DNA from: Saccharomonospora glauca K62
GTDB taxonomy: Bacteria; Actinomycetota; Actinomycetes; Mycobacteriales; Pseudonocardiaceae
DNA: 64,000 bases
Reading direction: 5' to 3'
Assembly: GCF_000243395.2 (NCBI RefSeq)
Contig: NZ_CM001484.1
Coordinates: 2,135,202-2,199,201 of the forward strand
Shown here: piece after piece, positions 17,049-24,726 of the stretch
How positions within the stretch are numbered: position 1 is the first letter of the stretch
Layout: each line of letters opens with the position of its first letter
Notes under the pieces: generated by a model
What the model was told of the DNA's origin: nothing
The model's database searches: none
What the model saw: only the letters and a program-made list of their open reading frames with translations
Translations under genes and position numbers: made by a program

Positions 17049-18968
17049 GTGACTGCTCAGATCGAGACGCACGAGTTCCAGGCGGAAGCCCGCCAACTCT
17101 TGCAGCTGATGGTTCACTCCATCTACTCGAACAAGGACATCTTCCTGCGTGAGCTCATCTCGAACGCCTCCGACGCGTTGGACAAGCTGCGCCTGGAGTC
17201 GTTCCGCGACAAGAGCCTGGACGTCGACATCGACGACCTCCACATCGACCTGGAGGTCGACCGGGTCGCGCGGACGCTCACCATCCGCGACAACGGCATC
17301 GGCATGTCGCGTGACGAGGTCGTGGGGCTCATCGGCACGATCGCGAAGTCGGGGACCGGCGAGCTGATCAAGAAGCTGCGCGAGGCGAAGAACGCCGACG
17401 GCGCGGCCGCCGGTGAGCTCATCGGGCAGTTCGGCGTCGGGTTCTACTCGGCCTTCATGGTCGCCGACACGGTTACGCTCCTGACGAGGAAGGCCGGGCA
17501 GACCGAGGTGACCCGCTGGTCGTCCGACGGCAGCGGCACCTACACGGTGGAGACCGTCACCGACGAGCCCGACTTCGGCGTGGGCACCGCGGTCACCCTG
17601 AAGCTCAAGCCCGAGGACGCGGAGGACCAGCTCCACGACTACACCTCCGAGTCGGTGCTGCGCGAGATCGTGCGGCGCTACTCCGACTTCGTCACCTGGC
17701 CGATCCGGCTGCGGACCGAGAAGACCAAGGACGGCAAGACCACGCACGAGTGGGAGACGATCAACTCCCGCAAGGCCTTGTGGGCGCGCCCGAAGGACGA
17801 GGTCTCCGAGGAGGAGTACCGCGAGTTCTACAAACACATCAGCCACGACTGGCTCGACCCGCTGCGGACCATCTCCGTAAAGGTGGAGGGGACGTTCGAG
17901 TACCAGGCGCTGCTGTTCCTGCCCTCCCGCGCGCCGATGGACCTGTACTACCGCGACGCCAAGCGCGGGGTGCAGCTCTACGTCAAGCGCGTCTTCATCA
18001 TGGACAACTGTGAGGCGCTGATCCCCGACTACCTGCGCTTCGTCAAGGGCGTGGTGGACGCCGCGGACCTCTCGCTCAACGTGTCGCGCGAGATCCTGCA
18101 GCAGGACCGCCACATCCAGCTCATGCGGCGGCGCCTGGTGAAGAAGGTCCTCGGCGCGGTCAAGGAGATGATGACCGACGACCGGGTCCGCTACGACACC
18201 TTCTGGCGGGAGTTCGGCCGCGTGGTCAAGGAGGGGCTGGTCGAGGACCCGGACAACCGCAAGGCCATTCTCGACATCGCGTCGTTCGCCTCCACCCACT
18301 CGGCCGACGACCTGACGACGCTGCGCGACTACCTCGACCGTGCGAAGGACGGCCAGGAGCACATCTACTACCTGACCGGGGCCTCGCGGTCGGTCGTGGA
18401 GAACTCCCCGCACATGGAGGCGTTCCGGGCGAAGGGCCTGGAGGTGCTCATCCTCACCGACCCGATCGACGAGTTCTGGGTCGAGCAGGTCGGCGAGTAC
18501 GAGGGGAAGAAGTTCACCTCGATCGCCAAGGGCCAGGTCGATCTCGACACCGGCGACGAGGAGTCCGACTCGGAGGAGAAGGTCGACGAGAGCAGCTTCG
18601 ACAAGCTGCGGGAGTGGTTGAAGACCACGTTGTCCGACCACGTCAAGGAGGTGCGGCTGTCGAACCGGCTCACCACCTCGCCCGCGTGCCTCGTCGGCGA
18701 CACCCACGACATCCCGCCCGCGCTGGTGAAGATGTACCAGCAGGCCGGGCAGGAGGTGCCGATGGCCAAGCGCATCCTGGAGCTGAACCCGAAGCACACA
18801 CTGGTGACGGGACTCCGCGACGCCCATGCCGCGAACGCCGAGGCACCCGCGTTGGCCGAGACGGCGGAGCTGCTGTACGGCATGGCGCTGTTGGCCGAGG
18901 GCAGCGAGCTGCCCGATCCGCAGCGCTTCACCACGGTGCTGGCCAACCGCTTGGCCGGGGCGCTGTAG
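17049..18968 (+). CDS. htpG: Molecular chaperone HtpG (Hsp90)
   Basis: A full-length 639-residue bacterial Hsp90. The N-terminal ATPase domain shows ELISNASDALDKLR (catalytic glutamate and Mg-binding Asn), DNGIGM, the GTIAKSGT lid segment and GQFGVGFYSAFMV. The middle domain carries the conserved NVSREILQ. An acidic stretch near residues 500-515 precedes the C-terminal dimerisation domain. HtpG assists folding of client proteins in the cytoplasm. Start is GTG 17049 with GAGGAG upstream. It is convergent with the pqq operon; a strong hairpin separates them. Nothing suggests a functional tie to PQQ. Confidence 0.97.
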   Translation: MTAQIETHEFQAEARQLLQLMVHSIYSNKDIFLRELISNASDALDKLRLESFRDKSLDVDIDDLHIDLEVDRVARTLTIRDNGIGMSRDEVVGLIGTIAKSGTGELIKKLREAKNADGAAAGELIGQFGVGFYSAFMVADTVTLLTRKAGQTEVTRWSSDGSGTYTVETVTDEPDFGVGTAVTLKLKPEDAEDQLHDYTSESVLREIVRRYSDFVTWPIRLRTEKTKDGKTTHEWETINSRKALWARPKDEVSEEEYREFYKHISHDWLDPLRTISVKVEGTFEYQALLFLPSRAPMDLYYRDAKRGVQLYVKRVFIMDNCEALIPDYLRFVKGVVDAADLSLNVSREILQQDRHIQLMRRRLVKKVLGAVKEMMTDDRVRYDTFWREFGRVVKEGLVEDPDNRKAILDIASFASTHSADDLTTLRDYLDRAKDGQEHIYYLTGASRSVVENSPHMEAFRAKGLEVLILTDPIDEFWVEQVGEYEGKKFTSIAKGQVDLDTGDEESDSEEKVDESSFDKLREWLKTTLSDHVKEVRLSNRLTTSPACLVGDTHDIPPALVKMYQQAGQEVPMAKRILELNPKHTLVTGLRDAHAANAEAPALAETAELLYGMALLAEGSELPDPQRFTTVLANRLAGAL

Positions 18969-18979
18969 CCGACGCGCCG

Positions 18980-19015
18980 GGGTCCCGGATCGGCCGTGGC
19001 GCGGGTCCGGGACCC
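18980..19015. terminator. Bidirectional terminator between htpG and pqqB
   Basis: Perfect 10-bp stem GGGTCCCGGA / TCCGGGACCC with a 16-nt loop, in the 65-bp gap between the convergent htpG and pqqB stops. Confidence 0.75.
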
Positions 19016-19033
19016 GGTGGACCATCCTGCTTA

Positions 19034-19918
19034 CTATAGCTGTAGTACCGCGCCGTCCGTCGCGATCTCGGCACCCGCCTCGATCACCGCGGCGTGCGCC
19101 GCCGACGTCGGGTCGAGCACCGGGTTCGTGTTGTTGACGTGCGTGTAGAGCCATCGTGTCCGGCCCCGCCTTCGGCCGATGCGGGCGAGACTGCCGTGCG
19201 GACCCGCGAGGGGAAGATGCCCCATGCCGCGTTGGGCCGGTGAGCCGACGTCGCCGTGGGTGGCCGTGGCCATCTCACCCGGCTCGTGGAAGGAACCGTC
19301 GAGCAGCACGTAGTCGGCTCCGGCGCAGAACTCGTCGAAACCGTCCGGCCAGCGCGCCAGGCACGGCGCGTACACGAGCACGCCGCCGGTGACGAGGTCC
19401 GTGAACCGGTACGCCACCACCCACGGCCCCTCCGCGGGGACGTCCGCCGCATACTTTGGTCGCTTGTCGCTCACGGGGAGGACGTCCACCCGCAGACCGT
19501 CCAGCAGCACGCCGTCGTTCGACGCCCGCCACGTCCACGGGCGGTAGGAGGCGACGATCTCCCTGGCGGGCACGCTGCCCAGCACCGCCTCCGGGGCCCA
19601 CACGGCCAATCCCTCGGCTTCCTTCAACTGGAACAGCCCCAACGTGTGGTCCAGCTCGCCGTCGGTCAGGAACACGCCCCGCAACGGCGTCTGCCGCGGT
19701 CCCGGTCCCGGTGCCAGCGCGGCGCAGGTGGTGAGCTGGTGCCGGAGGTCCGGGGAGGCGTTGACCAGGTACCACTCCGTGCCGTCGCCGCTGATCGCGA
19801 GGCAGTCCTGGGTACGAGGCGCGGTGCTTCCCTCACGCGCCGCGCGGCAGTTGCCGCAGGCGCAGTTCCACTGTGGTACGCCACCGCCGGCCGCGGTGCC
19901 CAGCACGACGATCCTCAT
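19034..19918 (-). CDS. pqqB: Pyrroloquinoline quinone biosynthesis protein PqqB
   Basis: A 294-residue metallo-beta-lactamase-fold protein with the hallmark N-terminus MRIVVLGTAAGGGVPQWNC, then a CACGNCR cysteine cluster and RTQDCLAIS. A FLTDGELDHTLGL segment holds the metal-site region, and HVNNTNPVLD lies near the end. PqqB is needed for PQQ formation and is proposed to act as a hydroxylase on the crosslinked Glu-Tyr intermediate. The ATG at 19918 overlaps the pqqE stop (ATGA). It is the last gene of the operon. An open frame continues upstream of the ATG inside pqqE but has no homology and is not part of the gene. Confidence 0.95.
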   Translation of the reverse strand: MRIVVLGTAAGGGVPQWNCACGNCRAAREGSTAPRTQDCLAISGDGTEWYLVNASPDLRHQLTTCAALAPGPGPRQTPLRGVFLTDGELDHTLGLFQLKEAEGLAVWAPEAVLGSVPAREIVASYRPWTWRASNDGVLLDGLRVDVLPVSDKRPKYAADVPAEGPWVVAYRFTDLVTGGVLVYAPCLARWPDGFDEFCAGADYVLLDGSFHEPGEMATATHGDVGSPAQRGMGHLPLAGPHGSLARIGRRRGRTRWLYTHVNNTNPVLDPTSAAHAAVIEAGAEIATDGAVLQL

Positions 19919-20988
19919 ACCCGTCCCCGCATGACGAACTCGTCCGGTGCGGCCGGTGCGTCGAGCAGCGCGTCGACCCGGTGCCGGTCGGGGGAGCGGT
20001 GACACACGGGGTCCGTCGCCGCGGCGTCCCCGGTGAGCGCGAACGCTTGGCAGCGGCAGCCCCCGAAGTCGATCGTGCGGCGCTCGCAGCTTCGGCACGG
20101 CTCCCGCATCCAGTCCTCGCCCCGGTAGGCGGTGAACGCGGGCGAGTGGTACCAGATGTCGGCGAGCGGCGTGTCCCGCACGTTGGTGAACGTCAGCGTC
20201 GTGATCGTCGAGGCCGCGGGGCAGGGCAGGGCGGTACCGTCGGGAGCGATCGTGAGCTGGTGTGCTCCCCAGCCTCCCATGCACGGTTTCGGGAACCTCT
20301 CGTAGTAGTCCGAGAGCACGTAGACGATCTCCATGCGGCCCCGCGTGCGGCGCTTCGCGTCCCGCACCACGGTCTCCGCGGCGGCCAGTTGCTTCCGCGT
20401 GGGAAGCAGCGCGGGCCGGTTGAGCGCGGCCCACCCGTAGAACTGGGTGTTCGCCAATTCGAGCCGATCGGCTTCCATACGCTCGGCCAACGCGATGATG
20501 TCGGCCAGCTCGTCGTGGTTGGCGCGGTGCAACACCACGTTGACGCTGAGCGGCAGTCCCAGCTCGCGGACCAGCCGCGCGGCCGCGAGCTTGCGGTCGT
20601 GGGCCTTGGCGCCCGCGATCCGGTCGGCCAGAGTGGGGGACGCGGCCTGCATCGACAGTTGCACGTGCGCGAGGCCACGGTCGACGAGATCGGCGAGCCG
20701 CTCACGGGTCAGCCCGAGTCCGCTCGTGACGAGGCTGACGTAGCAGCCGAGGTCGGCGGCCGCGCTCACCAGCTCCGGCAAGTCGCGGCGCGTCAGGGGC
20801 TCTCCCCCCGACAAGTGCACCTGGAGCACCCCGAGATCGCGGGCCTGGCCGAACACCGACGTCCACTCGGCGGTGTCGAGTTCGCAGTCCCGCGCGGTGA
20901 GTTCGACGGGATTCGAACAGTACGGGCAGCTCAGTGGGCAGCGATGGGTCAATTCCGCGAGCAGGCCGATCGGTGGGTTCCCGGTCAT
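19915..20988 (-). CDS. pqqE: PqqE radical SAM peptide cyclase
   Basis: A 357-residue radical SAM enzyme that forges the Glu-Tyr carbon-carbon bond in PqqA. The radical SAM cluster cysteines are C17, C21 and C24 (THRCPLSCPYCSNP), followed by the SAM-binding SGGEPLTR. The C-terminal SPASM-type cysteines are visible in MGGWGAHQLTIAPDG...PCPAA and EPCRSCERRTIDFGGCRCQA, for auxiliary iron-sulfur clusters. The ATG at 20988 overlaps the pqqD stop as ATGA; a GTG two codons upstream is less likely. PqqE needs PqqD to present the peptide, consistent with this tight coupling. Confidence 0.96.
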   Translation of the reverse strand: MTGNPPIGLLAELTHRCPLSCPYCSNPVELTARDCELDTAEWTSVFGQARDLGVLQVHLSGGEPLTRRDLPELVSAAADLGCYVSLVTSGLGLTRERLADLVDRGLAHVQLSMQAASPTLADRIAGAKAHDRKLAAARLVRELGLPLSVNVVLHRANHDELADIIALAERMEADRLELANTQFYGWAALNRPALLPTRKQLAAAETVVRDAKRRTRGRMEIVYVLSDYYERFPKPCMGGWGAHQLTIAPDGTALPCPAASTITTLTFTNVRDTPLADIWYHSPAFTAYRGEDWMREPCRSCERRTIDFGGCRCQAFALTGDAAATDPVCHRSPDRHRVDALLDAPAAPDEFVMRGRV

Positions 20989-21248
20989 GTCCACGTCACC
21001 ACCCCGCGCTCGGCCAGCCGGTCGAGCACCGCGCGGACGTCCTCGGCCACCACCCCGTCGTAGCGCGAGCGCAGCGCCCCGACGATGCCGTCGAGGTCGG
21101 TGTCACCGTCACAGTGGCGCAGCACCGCGGCCGCGGTGTCGTTGAGCACGAGTACTCCCTCCGGGAACAGCACGACATGGCGCTGTCGTGTCCGGTCGTA
21201 GGCCAGCCGTACGCCTCGCCGCAGCGTGGGCCGCGCCGCCGCGTTCAC
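20985..21248 (-). CDS. pqqD: PqqD peptide chaperone
   Basis: An 87-residue RRE (RiPP recognition element) protein starting at GTG 21248. It has the PqqD features RPTLRRGVRLAYDRTRQRHV, LLFPEG-type strand, VLVLNDTAAAVLRHCDG and a C-terminal winged helix. PqqD binds the PqqA peptide and delivers it to PqqE. It lies 3 nt downstream of pqqC and overlaps pqqE, so translation is coupled. Some genomes fuse pqqC and pqqD; here they are separate. Confidence 0.94.
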   Translation of the reverse strand: MNAAARPTLRRGVRLAYDRTRQRHVVLFPEGVLVLNDTAAAVLRHCDGDTDLDGIVGALRSRYDGVVAEDVRAVLDRLAERGVVTWT

Positions 21249-21251
21249 GGG

Positions 21252-21983
21252 CTATCCCTTCGTGGCGCCGTCGATGGCGTCCAGCAGCGCGCGCAGGACG
21301 TCGCACTTGAACGCGAGCGCGGCCACAGCGGCGTCCTGCTGCTCTCGTGTCACGCAGTGGCGCACGACGATGTCGAGCGTCTGCCTGCCCTCGTCGCTGA
21401 CGGCGTCGAGGCGTTCGGTGAAGTAGGCCAGATCCTCGCGACGGATCCACGGGTAGTGCGCGAGCATGTCACCGACGCGCCGTCGCATGAGGGCGGGGGA
21501 GAACATCTCCGTCAGTCCCGATGCGACCGCCTCCACCCAGGGGCGGGTCCTGGCGAAGTTCACGTAGGCGTCGACCGCGAAGCGGGCGCCGGGCGTCACG
21601 TGTCGCTCGTCGAGCACTTCCTCGCGCGAGAGGCCCACGGCCTCGCACAGTCGCAGCCATCGGGCGGCTCCCCCCTCTCCCTCGGCGCGGCCGTCGTGGT
21701 AGACGATGCGGTCGAGCCACAGGCGCCGGACCTCGGGGACGGGGCAATTGCTGATGATCGCCGCGTCCTTCTGCGGCAGCATGCGCTGGTAGTACCACCG
21801 GTTGGCGGCCCACAGCCGAAGTTCCTCGCGGGTGAGGTCGCCCGCGTGCAGGCGTCGGTGGAACGGGTGCGAACTCCAGTACCGGGGCTCCAGCCCCCGG
21901 AGGGCGGCGACGAACTCCCGTTCCGACATTGGGGGCGCGGGCGAGGAGGGAGCCTCGGTGACGATGGTGGGGGAAGACGGCAT
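21252..21983 (-). CDS. pqqC: PqqC, PQQ synthase
   Basis: A 243-residue all-helical oxidase of the PqqC/TenA fold. Characteristic stretches are YWSSHPFHRRLHAGDLT, LRLWAANRWYYQRMLPQKDA, YVNFARTRPWVEAVASGLTE and FKCDVLRALLDA near the C-terminus. PqqC catalyses the last step, ring closure and oxidation to PQQ, without metal or other cofactor. The start at ATG 21983 is chosen because CGGAG lies 9 nt upstream; a longer open frame upstream lacks homology. A 72-nt gap separates it from pqqA, as is usual, allowing different expression of precursor and enzymes. Confidence 0.95.
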   Translation of the reverse strand: MPSSPTIVTEAPSSPAPPMSEREFVAALRGLEPRYWSSHPFHRRLHAGDLTREELRLWAANRWYYQRMLPQKDAAIISNCPVPEVRRLWLDRIVYHDGRAEGEGGAARWLRLCEAVGLSREEVLDERHVTPGARFAVDAYVNFARTRPWVEAVASGLTEMFSPALMRRRVGDMLAHYPWIRREDLAYFTERLDAVSDEGRQTLDIVVRHCVTREQQDAAVAALAFKCDVLRALLDAIDGATKG

Positions 21984-22055
21984 GGTGGATCTCCGGAGGT
22001 CGCGGGCGGGCACGGTGACGGGGAGGTCCACTGTGCCTCCCCGCCGTCGCGCGTG

Positions 22056-22151
22056 TTACTCCATCCGGCCGAAGTACGCCGTGACTTCCATCGGGGTCTC
22101 GTACTCCTCGAAGTCGGGAGTCGTCCAGAGCTCCCTGTCGGTGTCCCGCAT
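22056..22151 (-). CDS. pqqA: PqqA precursor peptide (31 aa)
   Basis: A 31-codon gene directly upstream of pqqC. The peptide starts MRDTDRELWTTPDFEEYETP and continues MEVTAYFGRME. It contains the strictly required Glu-x-x-x-Tyr motif as E22-V-T-A-Y26, the two residues that are crosslinked to become PQQ; the well-studied Klebsiella peptide has EVTLY. A strong GGGAGG ribosome-binding site lies 7 nt before the ATG, and the gene ends in TAA. It is longer on its N-terminal side than the 22-24-residue proteobacterial peptides. Position, motif and ribosome-binding site together make the call firm. Confidence 0.93.
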   Translation of the reverse strand: MRDTDRELWTTPDFEEYETPMEVTAYFGRME

Positions 22152-22182
22152 TGTGTGCCTCCCTCGCTCCGAGCGACTGAGA

Positions 22183-22198
22183 TAGCGCTTTCACGCTA
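22183..22198 (-). promoter_or_regulatory. TAGCG-N6-CGCTA dyad in the pqqA promoter region
   Basis: Inverted repeat about 32 bp upstream of the pqqA start, in the most AT-rich part of the intergenic region. A plausible operator or promoter overlap for the pqq operon; the binding protein is not known. Confidence 0.4.
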
Positions 22199-22324
22199 AT
22201 TGATCGGCCTCGCGGCACACCAGGTGTGACGCCGGAGATAGCCCACCTGGCCCAGTGGCGAGGGAGCGCCGTGCGGTCGTGGTTCCCCGGTGCTTCCCGC
22301 GATCGGTCACTATGGACGATCAAG

Positions 22325-22360
22325 CAAGTCCGCGTGCCCCCTTCGGGGCACGCGGACTTG
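22325..22360. other. Orphan perfect 16-bp hairpin
   Basis: CAAGTCCGCGTGCCCC (22325-22340) and its exact complement (22345-22360) flank a CTTC loop. It looks like an intrinsic terminator, but no gene ends here: it lies between the divergent pqqA and MarR starts. It may end an unannotated short transcript or shield the MarR gene from upstream transcription. Confidence 0.7.
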
Positions 22361-22517
22361 ACGTCCACCCGTGCCGCGTCGAAGCTGTTGCCCGACGGTT
22401 CGGGAGGCGCAGTGACTGATCGCGAGGCCGGGGAGCCGGGAGGGTGGGGCCGCGGGCCCGCTCGTCGGCGCGCGGTGGGAGTCCCGGATCGTGCGGCCGC
22501 CGTGGTCTGGAGTGCCC

Positions 22518-22991
22518 GTGGAGCGGGATAGCGGCGACGTCCGGCCCTACGGTCGGTGCACGCCGACGTACGGCCGGGACGGCAACTGCCTCACCGAGAC
22601 CGCGCTGTACTGGCTCGTCCTGTTGGCCCGTCAGCGCCGCACGGAGTTGGCGAAGGACCTCGCGAGCCTCGGCATGTACAGCGGGCAGGAGCAGGTGCTG
22701 CTCCAGCGGTGGGACGATCGCGGTTTCACGCAGTCGGAGTTGGCCGAGCGGGTCCAGGCCGCGCCGGCCACGATCACCAGGATGCTCCAGCGCATGGAAC
22801 GCGCGGGGTTTGTGCAACGGGAGCGCAGGCCGGGGGAACGGGGGAGTCGGGTGTTCCTCACCGAGCACGGCTGGATGGTGCGCGCGACGGTGGAGGCGCT
22901 GTGGCTGCGTGCGGAGGAGCGGCTCGTGGCGAACCTGAGCGGCTCGGAGTACGCGTTACTGCGGTCACTGCTCGCGAAGCTGAACGATTGA
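22518..22991 (+). CDS. MarR-family transcriptional regulator
   Basis: A 157-residue winged-helix regulator. The HTH core is visible as GQEQVLLQRWDDRGFTQSEL and VQAAPATITRMLQRMERAGF, followed by the wing RPGERGSRVFLTEHG. The GTG at 22518 is preferred because GGAG lies 7 nt upstream; longer starts would add non-conserved sequence. It has one N-terminal cysteine in CLTETALYW and no OhrR pattern. It is divergent from pqqA across 366 bp and followed by a TTTAGC-TG-GCTAAA dyad, so it may act on the regulators downstream. Ligand and targets unknown. Confidence 0.82.
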   Translation: MERDSGDVRPYGRCTPTYGRDGNCLTETALYWLVLLARQRRTELAKDLASLGMYSGQEQVLLQRWDDRGFTQSELAERVQAAPATITRMLQRMERAGFVQRERRPGERGSRVFLTEHGWMVRATVEALWLRAEERLVANLSGSEYALLRSLLAKLND

Positions 22992-23026
22992 CGAACAGCT
23001 CGGAGTGAACAATATTCGTCTCCGTC

Positions 23027-23061
23027 GACCACTGCTTGTTTAGCTGGCTAAATAAGTGGTC
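23027..23061. promoter_or_regulatory. Extended dyad with TTTAGC-TG-GCTAAA core
   Basis: Core TTTAGC-TG-GCTAAA (23039-23052) within a longer symmetry, GACCACT (23027-23033) facing AGTGGTC (23055-23061). It lies 35 bp after the MarR stop in an unusually AT-rich patch upstream of the TetR gene. The core matches the TTAGC-N2-GCTAA dyad next to the ohrR-like gene, arguing for a MarR-type operator, although it could also act as a terminator. Confidence 0.55.
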
Positions 23062-23115
23062 TCGACCGGGGTTATACTTGTTCGTCGCCTTCGGGCGTCC
23101 GATCGCTTCGGGCTT

Positions 23116-23158
23116 CGGAAAACATGAATGCGAACAAGTATTCCTCTCATGTTTTCCG
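23116..23158. other. 12-bp inverted repeat in the leader of the TetR gene
   Basis: CGGAAAACATGA (23116-23127) faces TCATGTTTTCCG (23147-23158) across 19 nt. The arms are AT-rich, unlike the GC-rich terminators elsewhere in the window, so a protein-binding site or leader RNA element is more likely than a terminator. The 350 bp between 22992 and 23343 otherwise contain no gene. Confidence 0.5.
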
Positions 23159-23343
23159 GTCCGGTCGCGGTTTTTCCGTCAACGGCTTCGTGAATATGGG
23201 CAAGGGGGACGCAAAGAATGGTCTCGACGAGGTGTCCTGCCGTGATGGAGGCGGTGACGACGGAGCGGGCGTGCGGACGTTCCGGTGGACGTGGGTCCAC
23301 GGTGGTCGGTGGAACGCGGCGACGTGGTCGTGAGGTGATCTGA

Positions 23344-24030
23344 ATGGACCCGTACTCGTCCTCCTCCCGCGTGTCCACCGTGCGGCACGCCGTCCGGCCC
23401 GTCGGGAACGGCGCCGCTCCGGAGGCGTTCGAAACCAAGTCGTCGCGTCATCGGCGGCCGCCGGGCCGTCCCCGCAGCGAATGGGCCAGCCGCGCCATCA
23501 TTCGAGCCGCGTTGGAGCTGTTGCAGGAGGGGGCGTCCGTCGACGCGCTGTCCGTGGAGGCCGTCGCCGCGAGAGCCGGTGTCGGCAAGGCGACGCTCTA
23601 CCGGCGCTGGCCCAACAAGGAAGCGGTGCTGCTGGAGGCGCTGGAGTCGCTTGCCGAGCCCCCGGTGCGTATCACCGGCCTCGGCATGCGACAGGAGCTG
23701 ACGATCCTGGTCGAGGAACTCTGCCGATGGGCCGCGGAGTCGCAGTCGGCGCGGCTGCTGCCTCGGCTGATCGGGGTTCCCGAACTCTACGCGCACTACG
23801 TGCGGCTGGTGATCGAGCCCCGTGTCGACGCCATTCGCGAGGTGCTGGACCGCGGTGGTCGACGCGGGGAGCTCGCGACGAACAGCGACGTCGAGACGCT
23901 GGTGACGATGATCGTCGGTGCGGTGCTCTCCCGCGTCGTGCTGGGTGGGCGAGCGCCGGAGAACTCCCCCGACGAACGCGCCGGCCGCATCGTCGACCAC
24001 GTCCTCGCAGGCCACGCCGGGGGCGGTTGA
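23344..24030 (+). CDS. TetR-family transcriptional regulator
   Basis: A 228-residue TetR regulator. After a non-conserved 40-residue N-terminal extension, the HTH reads GRPRSEWASRAIIRAALELL, then VEAVAARAGVGKATLYRRWP. A C-terminal ligand domain of the TetR_C type (RQELTILVEELCRWAAES...LLPRLIGVPEL) follows. The start ATG 23344 has AGGTGAT just upstream. The AT-rich leader with two inverted repeats suggests autoregulation. Next gene on the same strand is a MarR regulator 79 bp on, and beyond it the polyketide operon begins, so a role in pigment control is possible but unproven. Confidence 0.85.
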   Translation: MDPYSSSSRVSTVRHAVRPVGNGAAPEAFETKSSRHRRPPGRPRSEWASRAIIRAALELLQEGASVDALSVEAVAARAGVGKATLYRRWPNKEAVLLEALESLAEPPVRITGLGMRQELTILVEELCRWAAESQSARLLPRLIGVPELYAHYVRLVIEPRVDAIREVLDRGGRRGELATNSDVETLVTMIVGAVLSRVVLGGRAPENSPDERAGRIVDHVLAGHAGGG

Positions 24031-24109
24031 GGCGGCGAGGAGACACCCGGCACTTCGTGGTCGGCCCGATTGATCGAGAACGTCCACGTGCGGTCGCTTG
24101 ATCAGTAGC

Positions 24110-24565
24110 ATGCTGGACGTGCGCCAACGAACGAACGGTTTCCTCGCCCGCATCAACCTCGTCTCCCGGCGGTTGCGCAGTGAGGCACAGCGGCGGTTGG
24201 CGCGCCACGGAGTGCATTCCGGGCAGGAGTTCATCCTGGGATGTCTGTGGGAGCGTGACGGCCTGACGCCGAGCGAGATCGCGACGCGGATCTCCGTCGA
24301 GGCTCCCACGGTGACCCGCGCGGTGCGGCGCATGACCGACGCGGGGCTCGTGCGGGTGGACGCCGATCGGGAGGACGGCCGTCGCGTGCGGGTGTGGTTG
24401 ACGCGCAAGGGAGAGACCCTGCGTCGTGCCGTGCCGGAGGTCACCCGGAATCTGGAGGCCGATGCCTTGGCGCTGTTGTCCGAGGACGAGCGGATTCAGT
24501 TGCTCGACATGCTCGACCGTATCGAACGCGCATTGACTCCGCGGCCGGGTCGAACCGAACTCTGA
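24110..24565 (+). CDS. MarR-family transcriptional regulator
   Basis: A 151-residue winged-helix protein beginning MLDVRQRTNGFLARINLVSR. The HTH is RDGLTPSEIATRISVEAPTV plus TRAVRRMTDAGL, followed by the wing DREDGRRVRVWLTRKG. It stands 160 bp upstream of the polyketide operon in the same orientation and is the closest regulator to it. The ATG at 24110 lacks a clear ribosome-binding site; a TTG at 24098 or GTG at 24119 are alternatives. Shares HSGQEFILG-type helix sequence with the MarR at 22518 (YSGQEQVLL), so the two belong to one subgroup. Confidence 0.8.
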   Translation: MLDVRQRTNGFLARINLVSRRLRSEAQRRLARHGVHSGQEFILGCLWERDGLTPSEIATRISVEAPTVTRAVRRMTDAGLVRVDADREDGRRVRVWLTRKGETLRRAVPEVTRNLEADALALLSEDERIQLLDMLDRIERALTPRPGRTEL

Positions 24566-24726
24566 TTTCCTTTCCTGTTTGTCGGGGTCAAGTCGATACG
24601 ATCCGATTTCGTATTGTTGTGAATCGCTCCCGTTTCGTTCGAATATTCGGGTCCACCTTTCTTCGTATTGACATTTGAAACGTCCGTGCGTGAGCCTGAA
24701 AAGGAAATAACGGCGAGGGGATCACG
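24566..24726 (+). promoter_or_regulatory. AT-rich promoter region of the polyketide operon
   Basis: A 160-bp stretch far less GC-rich than its surroundings, with a perfect CGAATATTCG palindrome (24640-24649) and TTGACA at 24668-24673, resembling a -35 element. Expected location of the main promoter for the whiE-like operon. Exact start site cannot be read. Confidence 0.45.

Noticed and set aside
16578-19154. Very long minus-strand open frame across htpG and the peptidase start
   Set aside because: It is antisense to htpG, has no recognisable domain and reflects the lack of stop codons in the opposite strand of GC-rich genes.
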